From assembly GCA_023436175.1 (NCBI GenBank), contig JAEZKE010000007.1, positions 1-33,835 of the forward strand: a stretch of DNA of 33,835 nt, read 5' to 3'. Positions 6,958 through 14,934 of this stretch are shown one piece after another. The first letter of the stretch is position 1, and each line of letters starts with the position of its first letter. The notes beneath the pieces are model-generated. The model was not told where the DNA came from, ran no database searches, and saw only the letters and a list, made by a program, of their open reading frames with translations. This DNA is from Methanobacteriota archaeon. GTDB taxonomy: Archaea; Methanobacteriota; Methanobacteria; Methanobacteriales; Methanobacteriaceae. A program made the translations under genes and the position numbers.

Positions 6958-7491
6958 CTATATTTTTTTTAAAATTTGATGGGGCTTTAAAACACTGATT
7001 CCAGTATCATCGCCAACTACTTCAATTTGAACAACCCAGTTCGGATTTATTTCATCCACGGTAGCATCTATGTTATTAAGTAGTTCATTGGTTACTGCTT
7101 CGGTAAGTTCTTCTTTTGATTCTATGTATTCTCTACCTCTTAAATCACATCTCACAACAAAAGAATTATCTGAGCTCATTTTTTCCCTTGCAACTATCAG
7201 TACCCTCTCCAAAATAGAATCCATTCGTGTTTTAATAACTACATCAATTGGAACAACCTTAGATACTACTGTTGTTGGAGCTTCCTTTAATATTGATACT
7301 GCTTCTTCAGGATTCATAGTCAATTCCACTAAAACAACATTTGGATATTGTGATTCTTTTATGTAAAGAACCGGTTCGTAACTTGAAAGAGCTAGTTCTA
7401 TTTCTTCTATACCTACTAATTCTTCACCAGCATGCGAATCTTTGTGGCCCTGAAGAGTTACCAAAAGATTAAAGCCGTCTATTGGCTTAAT
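6958..7491 (-). CDS. THUMP-domain protein of the Tan1 type (tRNA modification)
   Basis: From the preferred ATT start at 7491 the product is 177 residues beginning KPIDGFNLLVTLQGHKD, as expected for archaeal Tan1 homologues that open with a FNLLVT strand. VVSKVVPIDVVIKT leads into a THUMP domain: SFVVRCDLRGREY, PNWVVQIEVVGDDTGISVL. Yeast Tan1 is required for N4-acetylcytidine at position 12 of some tRNAs, acting with an acetyltransferase; the archaeal protein is likely an RNA-binding modification subunit. The frame runs on to 7563, but that extension overlaps DNA homologous to the pilin upstream repeats (7511 onward), so it is not coding. GGAGG at 7499-7503 sits 7 nt before ATT; no ATG, GTG or TTG is well placed. 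Confidence 0.8.
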   Translation of the reverse strand: MKPIDGFNLLVTLQGHKDSHAGEELVGIEEIELALSSYEPVLYIKESQYPNVVLVELTMNPEEAVSILKEAPTTVVSKVVPIDVVIKTRMDSILERVLIVAREKMSSDNSFVVRCDLRGREYIESKEELTEAVTNELLNNIDATVDEINPNWVVQIEVVGDDTGISVLKPHQILKKI

Positions 7492-7498
7492 ACGCCCA

Positions 7499-7503
7499 CC
7501 TCC
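7499..7503 (-). promoter_or_regulatory. Ribosome binding site GGAGG deciding an ATT start
   Basis: AGGAGG, then TGGGCGT, then ATT at 7491-7489. The GGAGG-to-ATT distance (7 nt) is the same as in the two secreted paralogs at 3222 and 4208. The only upstream in-frame candidate, a TTG a few codons before GGAGG, has no ribosome site of its own. Confidence 0.55.
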
Positions 7504-7551
7504 TAAAAGCAAACTGTTACTATTATATGTAGTTATTAATATATTAAAATT

Positions 7552-7617
7552 ATGGATAATCAATAGATAATGATCATTAACCTAATATTTACGATATTTT
7601 TAATTATTATAGGCTAA
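7552..7617 (+). pseudogene. Ghost 1 of the pilin-like gene
   Basis: Reads MDNQ, a TAG, then IMIINLIFTIFLIIIG and TAA, matching MDNQGIMTVDLIFAILLIIL of the intact gene at 8136 except for the stop and substitutions. The promoter-like DNA upstream is also conserved. Only the signal-peptide region survives. Confidence 0.65.
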
Positions 7618-7849
7618 AATCAAGTATTAACTCAATAATGATTCTTTTAGTTGAATAAAAATTAAAATTATGGTCTTTATCTAAAAAAGTAAATTAATAA
7701 TCCAACTTATTTAATATAAAGACTTATATGTATCTTTTGAAATATTTCGTTGAAATTTTCACGTTTCAGTTCTTTTAAAAATAAAATGTGTAACTTTACA
7801 TATGTTTTCTCTCATTTCAACTATATACGTAATTAGGATATAAGAAATT

Positions 7850-7909
7850 ATGGATAATTGCAGGATAATGACTATTAACTTAATGTTTATTTTAATTCTT
7901 ATAGAGTGA
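7850..7909 (+). pseudogene. Ghost 2 of the pilin-like gene
   Basis: Reads MDNCRIMTINLMFILILIE then TGA, again matching the start of the intact gene at 8136. The following about 170 nt aligns with the DNA after ghost 1, so deletion of the ectodomain happened before or along with the tandem duplication. Confidence 0.65.
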
Positions 7910-8106
7910 AATTAGCCCATAGCTTGATAATATTTATTTTAGTTAACTACAAATTACCTATTTTTATTTAAATAAAGAAATTTACAGGTCATTTTTGACA
8001 TAAAAACTCATAGATATCATAATATAATGTTAAAACTTTCATATCCGGTTCTTTTAAAATAAAAGGTGCAGCTTCATGTATATTTTCTTCCATTAAACTA
8101 TTACTA

Positions 8107-8114
8107 TTATATAT
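8107..8114 (+). promoter_or_regulatory. TATA box of the first pilin-like gene
   Basis: TTATATAT centred about 26 nt before the ATG at 8136, with no ribosome site between. This spacing puts the transcription start at the start codon, so the mRNA is probably leaderless. Confidence 0.55.
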
Positions 8115-8135
8115 GATTAGTAATATACTGAAATT

Positions 8136-8576
8136 ATGGATAATCAAGGTATAATGACTGTTGACTTAATATTTGCAATACTTTTAATTATTTTGGTAGC
8201 TGGAAGTATAATAACAGTTGTATCAGACAGAATAGATACTGCATCCCAAACAGAAGAACTATCAAAAGCAAGAATGACAGCAGATGGTGTTTCAGAAGCA
8301 ATTAACAGGGTTTATTCCGGAGGAACAGGTCATTCCGTGGCTATCAGTTTACCCGCCAACATCACAGATAAAATGTATTATATAAACGTAAATTCCTCAG
8401 GAGTTTATTTTAATATAGGTGGAATGATTGGTAAATCATATATAACTCCCAAAAAAGTTTCAAACTCATATTCATTGGATGAATCTCAAATTACCATGTA
8501 TGGTGGCTCTAAATACACTATCAAAAATGTAAATGGCTCTGATGGATACAACTGGATTGTAATTACAGAGTCTTAA
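8136..8576 (+). CDS. Type IV pilin-like protein with class III signal peptide (1)
   Basis: 146 residues. The N-terminus MDNQGIMTVDLIFAILLIILVAG has a short polar leader, a Gly before the presumed cut, an acidic residue (Asp10) five positions later and a long hydrophobic helix, the arrangement of archaeal type IV pilins processed by EppA/PibD-like peptidases. The remaining ectodomain is rich in Ser, Tyr, Gly and Asn, with NIT, NSS and NGS sequons that AglB could glycosylate. It has no recognised ectodomain family. Probably transcribed leaderless from the TATA box at 8107. It is followed after 44 nt by a second pilin-like gene with its own TATA box, so each may have its own promoter. Role: a surface filament or complex subunit; the details are unknown. 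Confidence 0.75.
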   Translation: MDNQGIMTVDLIFAILLIILVAGSIITVVSDRIDTASQTEELSKARMTADGVSEAINRVYSGGTGHSVAISLPANITDKMYYINVNSSGVYFNIGGMIGKSYITPKKVSNSYSLDESQITMYGGSKYTIKNVNGSDGYNWIVITES

Positions 8577-8590
8577 TTTAAGATAAACAA

Positions 8591-8598
8591 GTATATAC
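8591..8598 (+). promoter_or_regulatory. TATA box of the second pilin-like gene
   Basis: GTATATAC centred about 26 nt before the ATG at 8621, again without a ribosome site, fitting a leaderless transcript. Confidence 0.45.
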
Positions 8599-8620
8599 GT
8601 ATTAATGATAAATCAGATTT

Positions 8621-9112
8621 ATGGAAATTAAAGGCCAGTTATCTATAGAACTAGTTCTGATAATGGGATTTATATTAATAATAATCTTGGGAATTGCTTC
8701 ATTTATGGGAAAAGATAATGAATTAAATCAAGCTATGGCTGCAGCAAGAAGTGGGGCAATAGAAGGTGCAAATGCAGACAGTTTTGCAATTTATCCAGAA
8801 GAAGCGTTTAAAAATTATACAGTAGAACACAAGCGGCTTTTAATCCCAAGTAACGTTAAAATTATAAAGATAGATTATTCAAATCAGGGATTTAATGAAA
8901 AATATAATAAAACAAAGATACAGTTTAAAATCTCTGCATCAGCACCTTCTGTTACAGATAGCGATAGAAATGCTTTGGGAGATCGCGTGAATTTTTACGT
9001 GCGAAAAAGTATTTGTGAATCATTTGGCACTTCTGCAGAAACTAATAACATGTACAATCCTGCTTTCTCAAATAGGTACATATTTACAACTGTTGATGTT
9101 ACATGGGTGTGA
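8621..9112 (+). CDS. Type IV pilin-like protein with class III signal peptide (2)
   Basis: 163 residues. MEIKGQLSIELVLIMGFILIIILG is a textbook class III signal peptide (PF04021-like): basic residue and Gly before the cut, Gln at +1, Ser at +3, Glu at +5, then the helix that packs into the pilus core. The ectodomain includes an Ala-rich helix (AMAAARSGAIEGANADS), then beta-like segments, and carries NYT and NKT sequons. Exported through Sec and cleaved by an EppA-type peptidase, it should be assembled or membrane-anchored by its N-terminal helix. It pairs with the gene at 8136; the next gene on the right is on the other strand, only 11 nt away from the stop. A minor or major pilin cannot be told apart from sequence. 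Confidence 0.82.
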   Translation: MEIKGQLSIELVLIMGFILIIILGIASFMGKDNELNQAMAAARSGAIEGANADSFAIYPEEAFKNYTVEHKRLLIPSNVKIIKIDYSNQGFNEKYNKTKIQFKISASAPSVTDSDRNALGDRVNFYVRKSICESFGTSAETNNMYNPAFSNRYIFTTVDVTWV

Positions 9113-9123
9113 TAACATGTTAC

Positions 9124-10095
9124 CTAAATAATCATTGAATTAAGCGTATATGCTAAAATTATCCCAATAGCTCCAAACAGGATCCCTATTAACCATACAA
9201 TTATCACAACATTTTTCTCAGGCATTGGCTTTCTTAAAACGGATCTTATAAGAGAATTAAATCCTCCATCTGGAGCAACCAGTTTCCCGTCGTCTCCTAC
9301 TTTAGTAGGAGTATGGTGATGCCTTTCCACAACTCCAGCACTGTAAAACTTCAATGCAGCGTCGATTATATTTGGGAGAAGTACAATAAAAGCTATGATC
9401 TTTACACGACCTATAAAAGCCACAAGTACTATACATGCACCAATAATAAGGGTTCCTACGTCTCCTGGAAAAACACGTGAAGGGTGCCTGTTGTAGAATA
9501 AAAATGCAAGAAGAGCCCCTAACATTGCCATGGTTATTATAGCTACGTTATATTTACCCATTATAATAACAGAAATGGTAAGAGATATCATTGCAATTGC
9601 CCCAAGGCCTGACTCAACTCCATTTAATCCTGCGAGCATATTTGTTAAATTAGCACCAATAGACACTGCTATAGGCATAGCTAACATATAAATAATGCCC
9701 ACTCCAGGAGGAGCAATCCACATAATGGGCAGTCCTGCAAGCCAGAGCAAAATCAGTTTTTCCTTTGATGATAAAACTATAAGGTCATCCACCATACCTA
9801 CAATACCAACTAAAAGAATTACAATTAGAGTTATTATAAACTGATAATGATAAACTGGATATAACCAAATCCCAACAAACATTGCAACTATAAAACCAAA
9901 TAAGATACCTATACCGCCCATTTCTGCCACAATAGGCTTTGTAGGTTTATGAATATCTTTACCAACTATTTCAGCACTTTTTAATTTACTTATTAATCGA
10001 GGCATAGTTAAAAAAGTCATTGAAAACGCAACTATACAGCAAATGACCGAAACTGACAGTAACATCTGATAGTCGCCAAAAAACATATCCGCCAT
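9124..10095 (-). CDS. MraY/WecA/GPT-like UDP-sugar polyprenyl-phosphate transferase
   Basis: 323 residues with about ten membrane helices. Signature residues of the phospho-sugar transferase superfamily are present: KPTKPIVAEMGG near the N-terminus, the Asp-Asp pair (103-104) in GMVDDLIVLSSKEK, ANLTNMLAGLNGVESGLG (148-165), PGDVGTL (210-216) and a His-rich loop ERHHHTPTK. The NLTNMLAG(F/L)NG form resembles eukaryotic Alg7/GPT and archaeal AglH more than bacterial MraY. Such enzymes move GlcNAc-1-P or a related sugar-phosphate to dolichyl phosphate, starting N-glycan assembly; a role in pseudomurein precursor synthesis is the alternative. The presence of aglB in the same window fits the first. 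Start supported by GGTGA before the ATG. Confidence 0.82.
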   Translation of the reverse strand: MADMFFGDYQMLLSVSVICCIVAFSMTFLTMPRLISKLKSAEIVGKDIHKPTKPIVAEMGGIGILFGFIVAMFVGIWLYPVYHYQFIITLIVILLVGIVGMVDDLIVLSSKEKLILLWLAGLPIMWIAPPGVGIIYMLAMPIAVSIGANLTNMLAGLNGVESGLGAIAMISLTISVIIMGKYNVAIITMAMLGALLAFLFYNRHPSRVFPGDVGTLIIGACIVLVAFIGRVKIIAFIVLLPNIIDAALKFYSAGVVERHHHTPTKVGDDGKLVAPDGGFNSLIRSVLRKPMPEKNVVIIVWLIGILFGAIGIILAYTLNSMII

Positions 10096-10165
10096 TGAAT
10101 CACCGTGTTACACTTGTTTGTACCTGAAAGTACTATGAGTTAATTAATTAAATTTATTTACCACT

Positions 10166-10648
10166 TTATTTTCGCTTTATAAGACAGTACACTGTTCTAA
10201 GAGGGATGCTTAGCTTTTCAGATATATTTTTTGCTGAAAGACCTTCATCGCGTAACTTTTTAATTTCCTCTTCCGTTTCTTTAGAATATTTGGGTTTCCT
10301 ACCTCTTTTTAATTTAGTATCTTTGAGATAATAAACTGTTTTTAAAGGAATCTCAAGTTCATCTGATATATCTTTTGGACTAATGCCCTCATTAATCATT
10401 TTTTGAACAAGTTCAGCTTCATCGCTGCCATATTTTTTAGGTCTACCCCTTTTAATAACGGGTTCAACTTCAATTCCTAATTCAGAAAGTGCATTTAAAT
10501 ATTTTTTTGAGGTCCTAGGGTACAAGCTGCTTGGAACTTTAATCTTTTTAAGGTTTGGATATCTATCTAAAAGCTCCATAATCACCTGTGAAGATAATGC
10601 CCTTTTTACATAAATTTCATTATTTTCATCTGCCACCCAGAATACCAC
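10166..10648 (-). CDS. DNA-binding protein with two AT-hook plus HTH units
   Basis: 160 residues. Residues 14-63 (KRALSSQVIMELLDRYP, then LYPRTSKKYLNALSELGIEV) resemble the DUF1699 type found in methanogens. Then come two similar units: RGRPKK (67-72) followed by a helix-turn-helix (about 76-108, ISPKDISDELEIPLKTVYYL), and RGRKPK (114-119) followed by a second HTH (122-158, LSAKNISEKLSIPLRTVYCL). The short GRP cores look like AT-hooks that would grip AT-rich minor groove beside each HTH. The listed start is GTG; a second GTG three codons in has a better-placed GGTGG, so the real protein may begin VADENN. Probably a transcription regulator; targets unknown. No obvious partner gene. Confidence 0.7.
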   Translation of the reverse strand: MVFWVADENNEIYVKRALSSQVIMELLDRYPNLKKIKVPSSLYPRTSKKYLNALSELGIEVEPVIKRGRPKKYGSDEAELVQKMINEGISPKDISDELEIPLKTVYYLKDTKLKRGRKPKYSKETEEEIKKLRDEGLSAKNISEKLSIPLRTVYCLIKRK

Positions 10649-10695
10649 CCTATGTTATAATTTTATTATACCACAAGTTAAAATTTACTAATGTT

Positions 10696-10792
10696 TGCAA
10701 AAACCAGGGGTTTTTGCATACCCCCAAATCAAAGATTTTTTGACGGTCCACAGAACTACCATTCTGTAACCCAAAAAATCAAAGATTTTTTG
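10696..10792. repeat. Intergenic multi-hairpin element, copy 2
   Basis: Contains TGCAAAAACC-AGG-GGTTTTTGCA (10696-10718, 10-bp arms, 3-nt loop), an A/T hairpin AAATC-AAA-GATTT (10726-10738), a 6-bp hairpin ACAGAA/TTCTGT (10750-10767), and CAAAAAATC-AAA-GATTTTTTG (10772-10792, 9-bp arms). The block ATCAAAGATTTTTTGACGG occurs twice, 50 nt apart. The order matches the element at 4405-4450. It lies in the 10649-10991 gap; the rest of that gap is plain AT-rich DNA. Confidence 0.6.
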
Positions 10793-10991
10793 ACGGCTAA
10801 ATCAATTTAGTGAATAACTTGATGCTTTAAACCGTTAATTTAACTGTATTTTGACCTAAATAATTTAAATAAGTTACATTATCCCTACAGAATCATATGT
10901 GTGTATTAAACGCCATCATGCATTGTAATTAAGCTAAAAATTATGCAGTCAATGTTAAATTATTTAACTACAAAAATATCAGAACATAACG

Positions 10992-12563
10992 TCACTTTTT
11001 AATCATTTCTAAGAATTTTTGGGCACGTTTAGAGGCAGGTTTTCCAAATGTTTCAATTTTCTCTTTTTCGACCTTTACTCGTTCAGGATCTACTGAAAAA
11101 ATATCAGATGCAACATCAATTGATAATTTTCCTGTAATATTTAAAATTGCAGCTCCAACTGCAGGTGGATTTGACTTAACATGGAGACCTTTTATCTTAT
11201 TTTCCATCTCAAATTTTTTTGCTACGACTTCTTTTATGTCATTCATATACTCAATCTTTTCATCGGTGTATTCCTTCAAAATTCCCACTACCTGCTTATC
11301 AAAATCTACAAATGCCTTCAATTGATTAGTATCTAAATTTGGACGAAGATTTGGGAATGGACCCGAATATTTATTCCTTCTATCATAAGAAGTAGTTAGA
11401 TAGTACCTCAAAATATCCCATAAAATAAAAATTCGGGGTATTTCAACATAAAGCTTTCTTTTAATCTCATTCCTTGTTTGAAGATCGCGTTTAAGCTCTT
11501 TATTTATAATATCATTGTCATCAAGGAGATTGTTTTCTTTAAGAATTTCATTTAATTTTTCATTTTTTATATCTTCCGCATCTTCAATATCTGAGGTTAT
11601 TGAATTTGTAATTTCTGCTGCTTTTTTAAGAGCATTATCATAAATTTCAACGTTAGCCCTATTTTTTAAACATTTATCCAAAACATCATCCAAAATTCCA
11701 TCCACTATTTCCTTTGCAAATTTTACATATGCAATTGAAAGAGCTGTTTGGACCTGTTTATCGTTTATAATAGCAGGTTTTTTCCTGTGAAATTGTAAAA
11801 ATTCGATACGTGCATTACGGCCGTATTCCTTCCTGATTTCCCTCTCATAATTTAATTCATCATCCATATCCATATTGACTCTTTTTCGAATCCACCTGCC
11901 ATCTTCAAATACTTTAACAACTAAAGAAACAGTTTTGACTATCCCTCTTTTCTCATGTTTAAGGACCCTAACAATACTCCTGAATGCTTCCCTTCCAATG
12001 GAAGATAGATCAGACATTCTCACCATATATTCACCGGATAATGGTAAATATTTAAGTGTGCCTAACCTGTAAACCCCATGATCGTTTTTCCTTAGTTTTA
12101 AATCGGTAGCTCCACAGCTGCATGTTCCAGATTCAACAAATTCTATTTCATGTCTTTTAAACTTCTTTTTACACACACTGCAAGTTATGGTAGCAAATTC
12201 TTCAAGATGTCCAATCGCGATTTTATGGGACGCAATAGAAGACTTAACCCTATCTAATATATTTTTCTTGGCTGCAGCCTTCATCCTAAAGTATTGAGTC
12301 TGCCTTGAAACATCATGTATTTCTTCAGCTTTTAATTCAGTAATTGAGGAACGAGAAGATCTAATTAAAGATCTATATGGAGCTTTATAACCTTTGATCT
12401 CCATTGTATCCCTAAGTTCATACAGCTCGTCTAAATTTTCTTTTAAGTAATGATAAACTGTAATAAAGCTTTCAAAATCCCTAATTTCTTCTACTTGTAT
12501 TCTTTGACGTTTTATTTTGTCAAGAAATTTCTCAGCCCGTGCAATTAAAACAGATTCATTCAT
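10992..12563 (-). CDS. DUF530-like conserved methanogen protein with a zinc-ribbon-like motif
   Basis: 523 residues, no signal or membrane helix. The N-terminal third is helical and basic with Arg/Ser-rich turns. A four-cysteine site, C128-x2-C131 and C147-x-C149, likely binds zinc. The centre has YLPLSGEYMVRMSDLSS and a basic segment RWIRKRVNMDM; the second half is coiled-coil-prone with many Glu/Lys/Asn, then an aromatic RNKYSGPFPNLRPNL loop, and it ends in a helical tail. I match it to DUF530 (function unknown, found in Methanobacteria and Methanococci) from the overall pattern and position beside metS; this match is from memory. It is 43 nt downstream of metS on the same strand, across a T-rich run, with its own GGGAACGAA-ATG start, so it may be cotranscribed. 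Confidence 0.7.
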   Translation of the reverse strand: MNESVLIARAEKFLDKIKRQRIQVEEIRDFESFITVYHYLKENLDELYELRDTMEIKGYKAPYRSLIRSSRSSITELKAEEIHDVSRQTQYFRMKAAAKKNILDRVKSSIASHKIAIGHLEEFATITCSVCKKKFKRHEIEFVESGTCSCGATDLKLRKNDHGVYRLGTLKYLPLSGEYMVRMSDLSSIGREAFRSIVRVLKHEKRGIVKTVSLVVKVFEDGRWIRKRVNMDMDDELNYEREIRKEYGRNARIEFLQFHRKKPAIINDKQVQTALSIAYVKFAKEIVDGILDDVLDKCLKNRANVEIYDNALKKAAEITNSITSDIEDAEDIKNEKLNEILKENNLLDDNDIINKELKRDLQTRNEIKRKLYVEIPRIFILWDILRYYLTTSYDRRNKYSGPFPNLRPNLDTNQLKAFVDFDKQVVGILKEYTDEKIEYMNDIKEVVAKKFEMENKIKGLHVKSNPPAVGAAILNITGKLSIDVASDIFSVDPERVKVEKEKIETFGKPASKRAQKFLEMIKK

Positions 12564-12606
12564 TTCGTTCCCAAACTAAATTTTTATAAAAAAATAAAAA
12601 AATTAA

Positions 12607-14589
12607 TTATTTAATTTTTTCACCAATATCAGCATCTGCAGTTAAAACGCTTAAACTATCAGAAGTTGCAAGTATCATACCTTCAGATTTTATTCCGAAT
12701 AATTTTGCTGGTTTTAAATTAACTAATACCACAACTTTCTGGCCTTTTATCTCTTCAGGAGCATATTTTTTAGCCAGTCCTGCAACAACCTGTATTTTTT
12801 TCTCGCCAGTATCTACCATTAATTTTAATAAGTTTTCAGAGCCCTCGACACGTTCTGCTCCTATTATTTCAGCGATTCTTAGGTCAATTTTTGCAAAATC
12901 ATCTATACTTATTATATTTTTCATAGTTTCAGTTTCCTCTAAATTTTCATAAAGTGTTTCTTTTTCTTTTTTAATTACACTATCATCAATTTTAGAAAAT
13001 AATGGTTTTGGTTTACCAATTTCATGGCCTGCTGGAACAAATTCACCTGCAGTTTTCCAGCTGGTTGTTTTTCCTACATCTAAATTCATAATCTCCATTA
13101 TTTGAGGAGATTTAACTGGAAGATAAGGGGTTAAAATAACAGAAAGTGTTTTTGCAAGCTGGTTGCACAGGTACAGGCAATTTGAAGCCTCTTTAGGATT
13201 TTCTTTTACAGCTTTCCATGGCTCTTTGTCATTGAAATATTTGTTACCGAATTTTGCAAGCTTAATTATTTCAATAATACCTTCTCTGAACTTAAAGTGC
13301 TCAATATTTCCTGAAACCACATCAGGAATACTCAATATTCTATTTTTAAATTCTTCATCGTATTCATCAAACTCAGAGGGTTCTGGTATCTTTCCATCAA
13401 AAAATCTGTTTGTAAATGTAAAAGTTCTATGTATGAAGTTTCCAAGCACGTCTGCCAGTTCGTCATTTACACGGCGCTGGAAATCATCCCACGAAAAGTC
13501 AGTGTCACGGCCAAGGGGCGCATTTACAGTCAGGTAATATCTCACAATATCCGAATCAAATTTTTCAAGAAATTCAGATGCCCATATAACCCAGTTTTTA
13601 CTTGTTGACATCTTCCGGCCTTCAAGTGAAAGATACGCCCCTGCAACAACATTGTCAGGGAGTTTGCATCCGTAACCCATAAGCAGCGCAGGCCAGAATA
13701 TTGAGTGGTGGTATATTATGTCTTTTCCTATAAAATGAATTGCTCTATCGTTCCAGTAGTCTTCCCACGACTTGTTTTCCCTCCGGCTCCACTGTGCAGC
13801 TGATGATATGTACCCAAGGAAAGCTTCACCCCATACATATATGATTTTACCTTCTGCATTTTCAAGCGGGACGGGAATTCCCCATTCCATGTCTCTTGTA
13901 AGTATCCAATCTTTTAAACCTTCCTTTATCCACTGAAGAGCATAATTCTTGACATTTGGAGGTAATTCCTCGTTTCCTTCAATCCATTCTTTTAAATCAT
14001 CCTGAAAATGACTCAATTTAAAGAAATATTGTTTTGATTCCTTAATTTCAGGAGTAGAATTGCATATAAGACATGCTGGTTCTTCAAGCTGAATAGGATC
14101 TAAATGCCTTCCACAGGTCTCACAATGATCTCCTCTTGCCCCTTCACCTTTACAATGGGGACAAATACCTTCTACATACCTGTCAGGCAAAAATCTCTTA
14201 CATTCATTACAGTATGGCTGTTTAATGACCTGTTCATAAATGTAACCATTTTCATAAAGTTTTAAGAAAAAATTCTGTGAAATTTCATAATGAACAGGGT
14301 CAGTTGTCCTTGCAAAGTAGTCAAATGAAATATTACATAGATCAAGGTCATGTTTTATCATTTTATGAAATTTATCTGCGATTTCTTTAGGGGATTTTCC
14401 TATTTCTTCTGCTCTAACCGCAATAGGTGTTCCATGTTCATCAGTTGCACAAACAAACAGTACATCCACATCATTCATTCGGTTATAACGCGCATAAATA
14501 TCTGCGGGAATATAGGTTGATCTTAAATGTCCTAAATGACAGGGCCCATTTGCATAGGGCAGCGCACTGGTAATAAATACTTTACTCAA
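12607..14589 (-). CDS. metG: Methionyl-tRNA synthetase with C-terminal tRNA-binding domain
   Basis: 660 residues, class I aminoacyl-tRNA synthetase. The HIGH motif appears as HLGH (18-21) in PYANGPCHLGH; the KMSKS loop is KMSTS (326-330). Between them are two CxxC-type zinc knuckles (CNECKRFLP, CPHCKGEG; CETCGRHL, CLICNSTP), as in archaeal MetRS. The final about 105 residues form an EMAP/Trbp111-like OB-fold (FAKIDLRIAEI to GIKSEGMILATSD), here fused to the catalytic chain. The enzyme charges initiator and elongator tRNA-Met. The start is TTG: GGAGG stands 7 nt before it and MSKVFITSALPYANGP is the expected N-terminus. A TATA-like CTTTTATATC near 14661-14670 would give a leader of about 45 nt. 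Confidence 0.97.
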   Translation of the reverse strand: MSKVFITSALPYANGPCHLGHLRSTYIPADIYARYNRMNDVDVLFVCATDEHGTPIAVRAEEIGKSPKEIADKFHKMIKHDLDLCNISFDYFARTTDPVHYEISQNFFLKLYENGYIYEQVIKQPYCNECKRFLPDRYVEGICPHCKGEGARGDHCETCGRHLDPIQLEEPACLICNSTPEIKESKQYFFKLSHFQDDLKEWIEGNEELPPNVKNYALQWIKEGLKDWILTRDMEWGIPVPLENAEGKIIYVWGEAFLGYISSAAQWSRRENKSWEDYWNDRAIHFIGKDIIYHHSIFWPALLMGYGCKLPDNVVAGAYLSLEGRKMSTSKNWVIWASEFLEKFDSDIVRYYLTVNAPLGRDTDFSWDDFQRRVNDELADVLGNFIHRTFTFTNRFFDGKIPEPSEFDEYDEEFKNRILSIPDVVSGNIEHFKFREGIIEIIKLAKFGNKYFNDKEPWKAVKENPKEASNCLYLCNQLAKTLSVILTPYLPVKSPQIMEIMNLDVGKTTSWKTAGEFVPAGHEIGKPKPLFSKIDDSVIKKEKETLYENLEETETMKNIISIDDFAKIDLRIAEIIGAERVEGSENLLKLMVDTGEKKIQVVAGLAKKYAPEEIKGQKVVVLVNLKPAKLFGIKSEGMILATSDSLSVLTADADIGEKIK

Positions 14590-14934
14590 ATTTGTTCCTC
14601 CTAACTCAAAATGAATAACAAAGCTTGTAGACCTTGAAATTCATGATTTAAATTATAATAAGATATAAAAGTCCTTAAAAGCTGAAATAATAATTAATAT
14701 GTATATATAAAATTTCTAAATTTAAATATATATTTATTTTCTATTTTTATATAATTTAAAATAGAAAAGTTATCTATTTTTTTTAAGAGTGGAACCCTTT
14801 AAAATATTTATTTACATCAAGTGTCATATTTATGTATTCTTATATGACAGTATTCCTTTTGTGAAATTCATATTATTAGAGTGCATCTATACATTAACTA
14901 TTTATAATGAAGAGAATCAGAAACCATTAATCGT
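14590..14934. promoter_or_regulatory. Divergent promoter region between metG and priL
   Basis: No gene seen. Left side: the metG ribosome site and a TATA-like box (14661-14670, minus strand). Right side: TATTTATAAT at 14899-14908 lies 27-36 nt before the priL ATG at 14935 with no ribosome site, so priL mRNA has little or no leader. Between them is AT-rich DNA with TATATA tracts around 14700. Confidence 0.45.

Larger units (their letters stand above)
7511..8195 (+). repeat. Degenerate tandem repeat, about 290-bp units, of a pilin promoter and 5' end
   Basis: Three units share aligned sequence. Their ATG-GAT-AAT starts are at 7552, 7850 and 8136 (intervals 298 and 286 nt). Common landmarks are an AAACT(A/G)TTACTATTATAT-type promoter, the ATGGATAAT start, a TTAACTTAAT-like signal-peptide stretch, an ATAATNNTTNTTTTAGTT block, and a TTCTTTTAAAA block about 70 nt before the next unit. 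Only the third unit continues into an intact gene (8136-8576). The first two are decayed. This accounts for the whole gap between 7504 and 8136. Confidence 0.75.

Noticed and set aside
7492..7563. N-terminal extension of the Tan1-like protein to 7563
   Set aside because: The extension is read from DNA homologous to the pilin upstream repeats and has no ribosome site; the GGAGG at 7499-7503 lies inside it.
9117..9131. ATG with a GTGATA-like site directly after the second pilin gene
   Set aside because: Stops after four codons; may be the stub of a lost gene but cannot be supported.
10696..10792. CRISPR-like array
   Set aside because: Only two copies of the inner block, inverted repeats rather than unit repeats with unique spacers, and no cas genes in the window.
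13163..13537. Long open frame opposite metG
   Set aside because: Antisense shadow of the MetRS coding frame without a start signal; the same holds for the frames opposite priS/cca, aroA', aspS and hisD.
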